This document shows, in pieces, positions 60,724-64,000 of a stretch of 64,000 nt of DNA. Numbering within the stretch: the stretch's first letter is position 1; each line of letters opens with the position of its first letter. Below the pieces are notes generated by a model. The model worked only from the letters and a program-made list of their open reading frames with translations, searched no databases and was not told the DNA's origin. This DNA is from Sequoia sempervirens (lineage: Eukaryota > Streptophyta > Pinopsida > Cupressales > Cupressaceae), in contig VDFB02115009.1 of assembly GCA_007258455.2 (NCBI GenBank), forward strand, positions 22,666 to 86,665, written 5' to 3'. The position numbers and the translations under genes are program-made.

Positions 60724-63700
60724 CACGTCATGGGTTTGTACTTTGAAGTTTGTTGTTTTTTAAGTTTTGTAGGTTCAGATTTCCACACACAAGGGTGAAT
60801 TCACCCTAATGGGTGAACTCACTGAATATAGAGGCGAATCTGTAGTCAACAAACGTGAATGTGAAATCACCTTTTTTGGGAAAATGGGAAAACCTAAATT
60901 GAAGGACGAAGTTGCTTGAATTAGAGGCATACACGTGGAGTTCCCTGGATATAGGTGACAATGATCTAGTTACATAGACGACTATGTATTCACCCCTTCC
61001 TCTTGACAAGAAATTATGAATTTTCCCATCCACCTGAATAGGCATTAGAGAATTCACCCATCTTTCTAGATAGGCAACCTTGACCATCACATACAGGTGA
61101 ATTTTCCTTACACAGAGGAAAATTTGAGGTACACCTGAACTTTTAATTTTGTGTTTTTAGCTTCAATTTGATTTCAATTTTGGGTACTGATCTGCTAACT
61201 TATCTATTTGTGAGTGTTTCATTTTTACTAACCATTTGTGTAGTAAATTTCCTTCATTTTCCCAAGACCAACAATGAAAACTACTAACTTATCTTTTGCA
61301 GGATGATTTTTCGAAGACCCTTAGCGTAAATTTATTTGTGTGTCTATTTTTCATACTAATCTAGGCACATGTAGAATTAATTAAAGGGTCAATTTACTTT
61401 CTTTGTTGTGTTTGGGAGAAATTTGTTGACGTATGCACTCCCATTGCACCTTTTAGTGATCCTAGGTGATGAGAAATCATAGTTTTCTCTAGTCCAATCT
61501 AGTTTACCTAGGAGGTGCTAGTGCGTCTAAGCTCTCCCCTTGTGCTACATGCTACATGCAAGCCTAGGGACCACTTGAAGTATCTAGTATCTTCTTCCTT
61601 TAGTGAGACCTTCCTGGGATTTCATCACCCGGGGGATGATTCCAACCATGTGTTACTGGCAGGGTATATAAATAGGGGAGACCTAAAGTTGTGTTTAGTG
61701 AAGCATCGAAGCTAGGGTGATACCTAGATAAGACGTGTATGGTTGGTATGAGTTTCCAGTGCCTCATTGGGGCTCCCAATCTATGCTTGTGATGGGTTGG
61801 TGTTCACAATTGTGCCTCACGTACCTAGCATATATCGAGGATGCATGAGATGCCTTGTATAGCCTAGATAGAGACCTGTGTTTTAGTCACGACTTGGTGT
61901 AGTGCAATTGATGCACATTGTACCTAAAAGTTACTCATCACATACTCCCTTAGGTTGAAATAGAAATCCTCCTAGTGTACTACAATAGTCCTCGAAGGAG
62001 AGTGTGAAGGTGATCCCATGGTGTTTGTTGATGACCCTGTGCCACTAGAACACTAGCTATCCACCCTCGCAAGAAAGGGTGTTTTAGAGAACCACCCCGA
62101 TATCACGAAGTATTAACCTTGGGTTGTCCACTACAGGTGGTCAGCCTAGATCAAGTTTGTAAACCTTCAATACTAATTTTAGGATTGCATTTCTTGGCAT
62201 GTCTTCATTATCGATACTAGTGTTTATTTTCAATTGAGTCAGTCTAGCCTTTCTATTTGTTATTTATTATGTTTTATGTCCTTTTCCACAGTCTTCCCCT
62301 ACCCTCTTAGGTGAATTTACTTCTCACAGAGGAAAATTTTCCTAGTGGATAGGTGAACCTACCTTGTAAAAGGGTGATTTTGTGTCTGAGTCTACTCTAG
62401 GTCATCCTTTTGGGAAATTTCATCTTTATCAGAGGTGAATTTTCCTATGGGTCCCTTTTTCGGTGACCTGATGTTTTCCTATTCCCTAGATAGGTGAGTC
62501 TGCATCCATTCCATCTCCGTCAAGTCTGTCCATCCTCCCTAGAATAGGAAATTTTGTCTCCTCCTAGGGAAAACCTGTTGTTCACAAGGGTGATCCCGCA
62601 TCCTGTCAAATTCTTTCTCGTCCATACCCCTCTTCGAATAGAAAAACTTGTTTTCCATAGGGGTGAATACGTTTTCATCTACGTCATCTTGGTCAGTATA
62701 GTCCAAGAAATAGGCGAGTCTATTTCCCCTCAATAGGCGATTTTGATCTCATTTGTGCATGTCAAAACTTAGGAAAAGTTGTCATCCCCATTAGGTGGTT
62801 CTACAAATTGATTTTGGCCATTTCCTTATGGTCTTCTCAAGATTTAGGTGATCCTCCATCTTGTTTGGGCGATCTTTTCATTCGTTTAGATGATTTTGTA
62901 GTAAGATAGGTGAATTTACATCCCGAGTTCACCCATTTCTTTGTGTTCCCCAAGACATAGGTGAGTTTGAGTCCTTGAGCTATGTGAGTCCACCCAACAT
63001 AGAGGTGATTCTATTGACCTTGAATAGGAAAAGTCGTGATCTGAAAAAGTTGAATTTGTGCTACACAAAGGCATATGCACTACCCATACAAATTCCAAAG
63101 AGTGAATCCTTTGAGCCACTAGAAGCATGTCATTTTCCAAGTCCTTTGCCATGAACAAAAAAATTTTATCATCATCCATCCGCTCATAATTTTCACATTA
63201 GTCCATCTGCATTTTCCAAAAATTCATCCATTCATCGATCAAGTCATATAGGTGCATCTTAGAACATCCCTAGATTGCATTTCTAGCATTGGTTCATTAA
63301 TCCCAATCCCCTAGATTATGTTTTAGAGGTCTTTATCCAATTTGGCTTACATTCCTAATCCCAATCATCATCCTTTGCACTTAGGATTTTCATTCGTCTT
63401 GAGTTCGTAATCATCCATGACCCAATCAATCTACTTCCATCTTGAGGTAGATTTGGTGTCGTAATCATCTTTTCCATCTTCTAATCCGATTGTCAACACC
63501 CTACGTCACCTAGTTTGATCTTTGAACTTGGTTTAGAATTAGTATTATCATCTTATCTAAACAACCATCCCATCCTAACAATCATCTCATCCCATCTATT
63601 AATCTAATAAAATCCAATTGCATCCTTTATTCAATCTTCCAATCAATCTTTTAGTCATCACCTAGATCCTTCATTTAAGTGCATCTTAGAGCATAGCATC

Positions 63701-63765
63701 ATCTTAGTCCACCTTGTAGTTTTGCATTTTTTGTGCCCCTTACCTGATCACAAGCAAAAAGACTC
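60724..63765 (+). other. Long untranslated leader with degenerate AGGTGA motifs
   Basis: About 3 kb between primer site and gag without a long reading frame. Words of the form ATAGGTGAATTT, AGGTGAGTCT and AGGCGATTTT recur irregularly, densest at 60,790-61,130 and 62,300-63,060. The intervening block (61,440-62,120) has a different composition. Confidence 0.45.
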
Positions 63766-64000
63766 ATGGCAGAACAACAGGCTCAAGGTACCCAACCTCA
63801 CATCCCTTAGGATCCCACCAAATGTGGCTCATCACAATCCAATACTAAGGTCCATAACACTTTGCCTCCTGCTAATGAGAGCATGGTCAATCAACCTAAG
63901 GTCATGGCTAACGAATACCTCAATAATCCCACCAATATCCAAATGATAGATTGCCTCCTTAATGAGTGTGGGGATAAAGTCCTTCCCACCTTACTCTTGA
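63766..64000 (+). pseudogene. gag start of the LTR retrotransposon at the window end
   Basis: The ATG at 63,766 reads MAEQQAQGTQPHIP, TAG, DPTKCGSSQ and stays in frame to the window end (NNPTNIQMIDCLLNECGDK). The TAG at 63,808 probably replaces CAG. The Gln-rich start and its position after LTR, primer site and leader suggest gag, probably Ty3/gypsy, but no domain is reached before the window ends. Confidence 0.4.

Noticed and set aside
1..64000. An intact cellular gene, rRNA/tRNA gene, CRISPR array or bacterial-type operon
   Set aside because: No frame on either strand shows a complete family signature without breaks. The composition and elements are those of plant repeat DNA.

Overview
This looks like nuclear DNA from a plant with a large, repeat-filled genome. 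The evidence is the mix of Ty1/copia and Ty3/gypsy LTR retrotransposons with tRNA-Met-type primer sites, a plant-type LINE with a C-terminal RNase H, and AT-rich spacers. A gymnosperm such as a conifer would fit, but that is inference. I see no intact cellular gene, no rRNA or tRNA gene and no CRISPR array. Almost every recognisable coding stretch is a decayed transposable-element gene or a broken multi-exon gene.

Layout. 1-1.95 kb: 3' part of a broken spliced gene on + with a small exon amplified three times. 3.73-5.65 kb: array of 359-bp tandem repeats (5.4 copies). 6.56-8.71 kb: decayed Ty3/gypsy gag-protease-RT fragment. 10.1-12.0 kb: broken multi-exon gene on -, again with a duplicated 3' exon. 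12.7-25.4 kb: two adjacent copies (A, B) of a long, mostly non-coding repeat unit. 25.45-26.4 kb: coding remnant on -. 26.48-26.80 kb: a 320-bp TRIM-like mini-LTR element abutting a truncated copia element, which is itself split by a complete 7.3-kb copia element (28,024-35,334). 36.3-41.5 kb: AT-rich DNA with no gene seen, apart from a near-perfect 59-bp-arm hairpin at 41.06 kb. 41.57-59.36 kb: third copy (C) of the long repeat, split by a 917-bp TIR transposon and by a LINE; the LINE is split by a complete 6.8-kb copia element. 59.36 kb to the window end: 5' LTR, long leader and gag start of another LTR retrotransposon, which inserted into copy C and runs off the window.

The window can be read as a layered history of insertion. 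The best-supported events have target-site duplications: GTGAG for the copia element at 28-35 kb, TCAAG for the copia element at 47-54 kb, ATAG for the TIR element, and an imperfect ATGTTTAC-containing repeat for the LINE. In three cases an uninterrupted relative in the window (copies A and B), or the rejoined reading frame of the host element, shows the empty site.

Decay is dominated by TAG/TGA codons where the family has Trp, Gln or Arg, plus frameshifts. This is the pattern expected from deamination of methylated cytosines in silenced DNA. The most unusual items are the tandem exon duplications in both broken spliced genes, the 359-bp array, the three-copy long unit with a TATA box and a short reading frame, and the hairpin at 41.06 kb.
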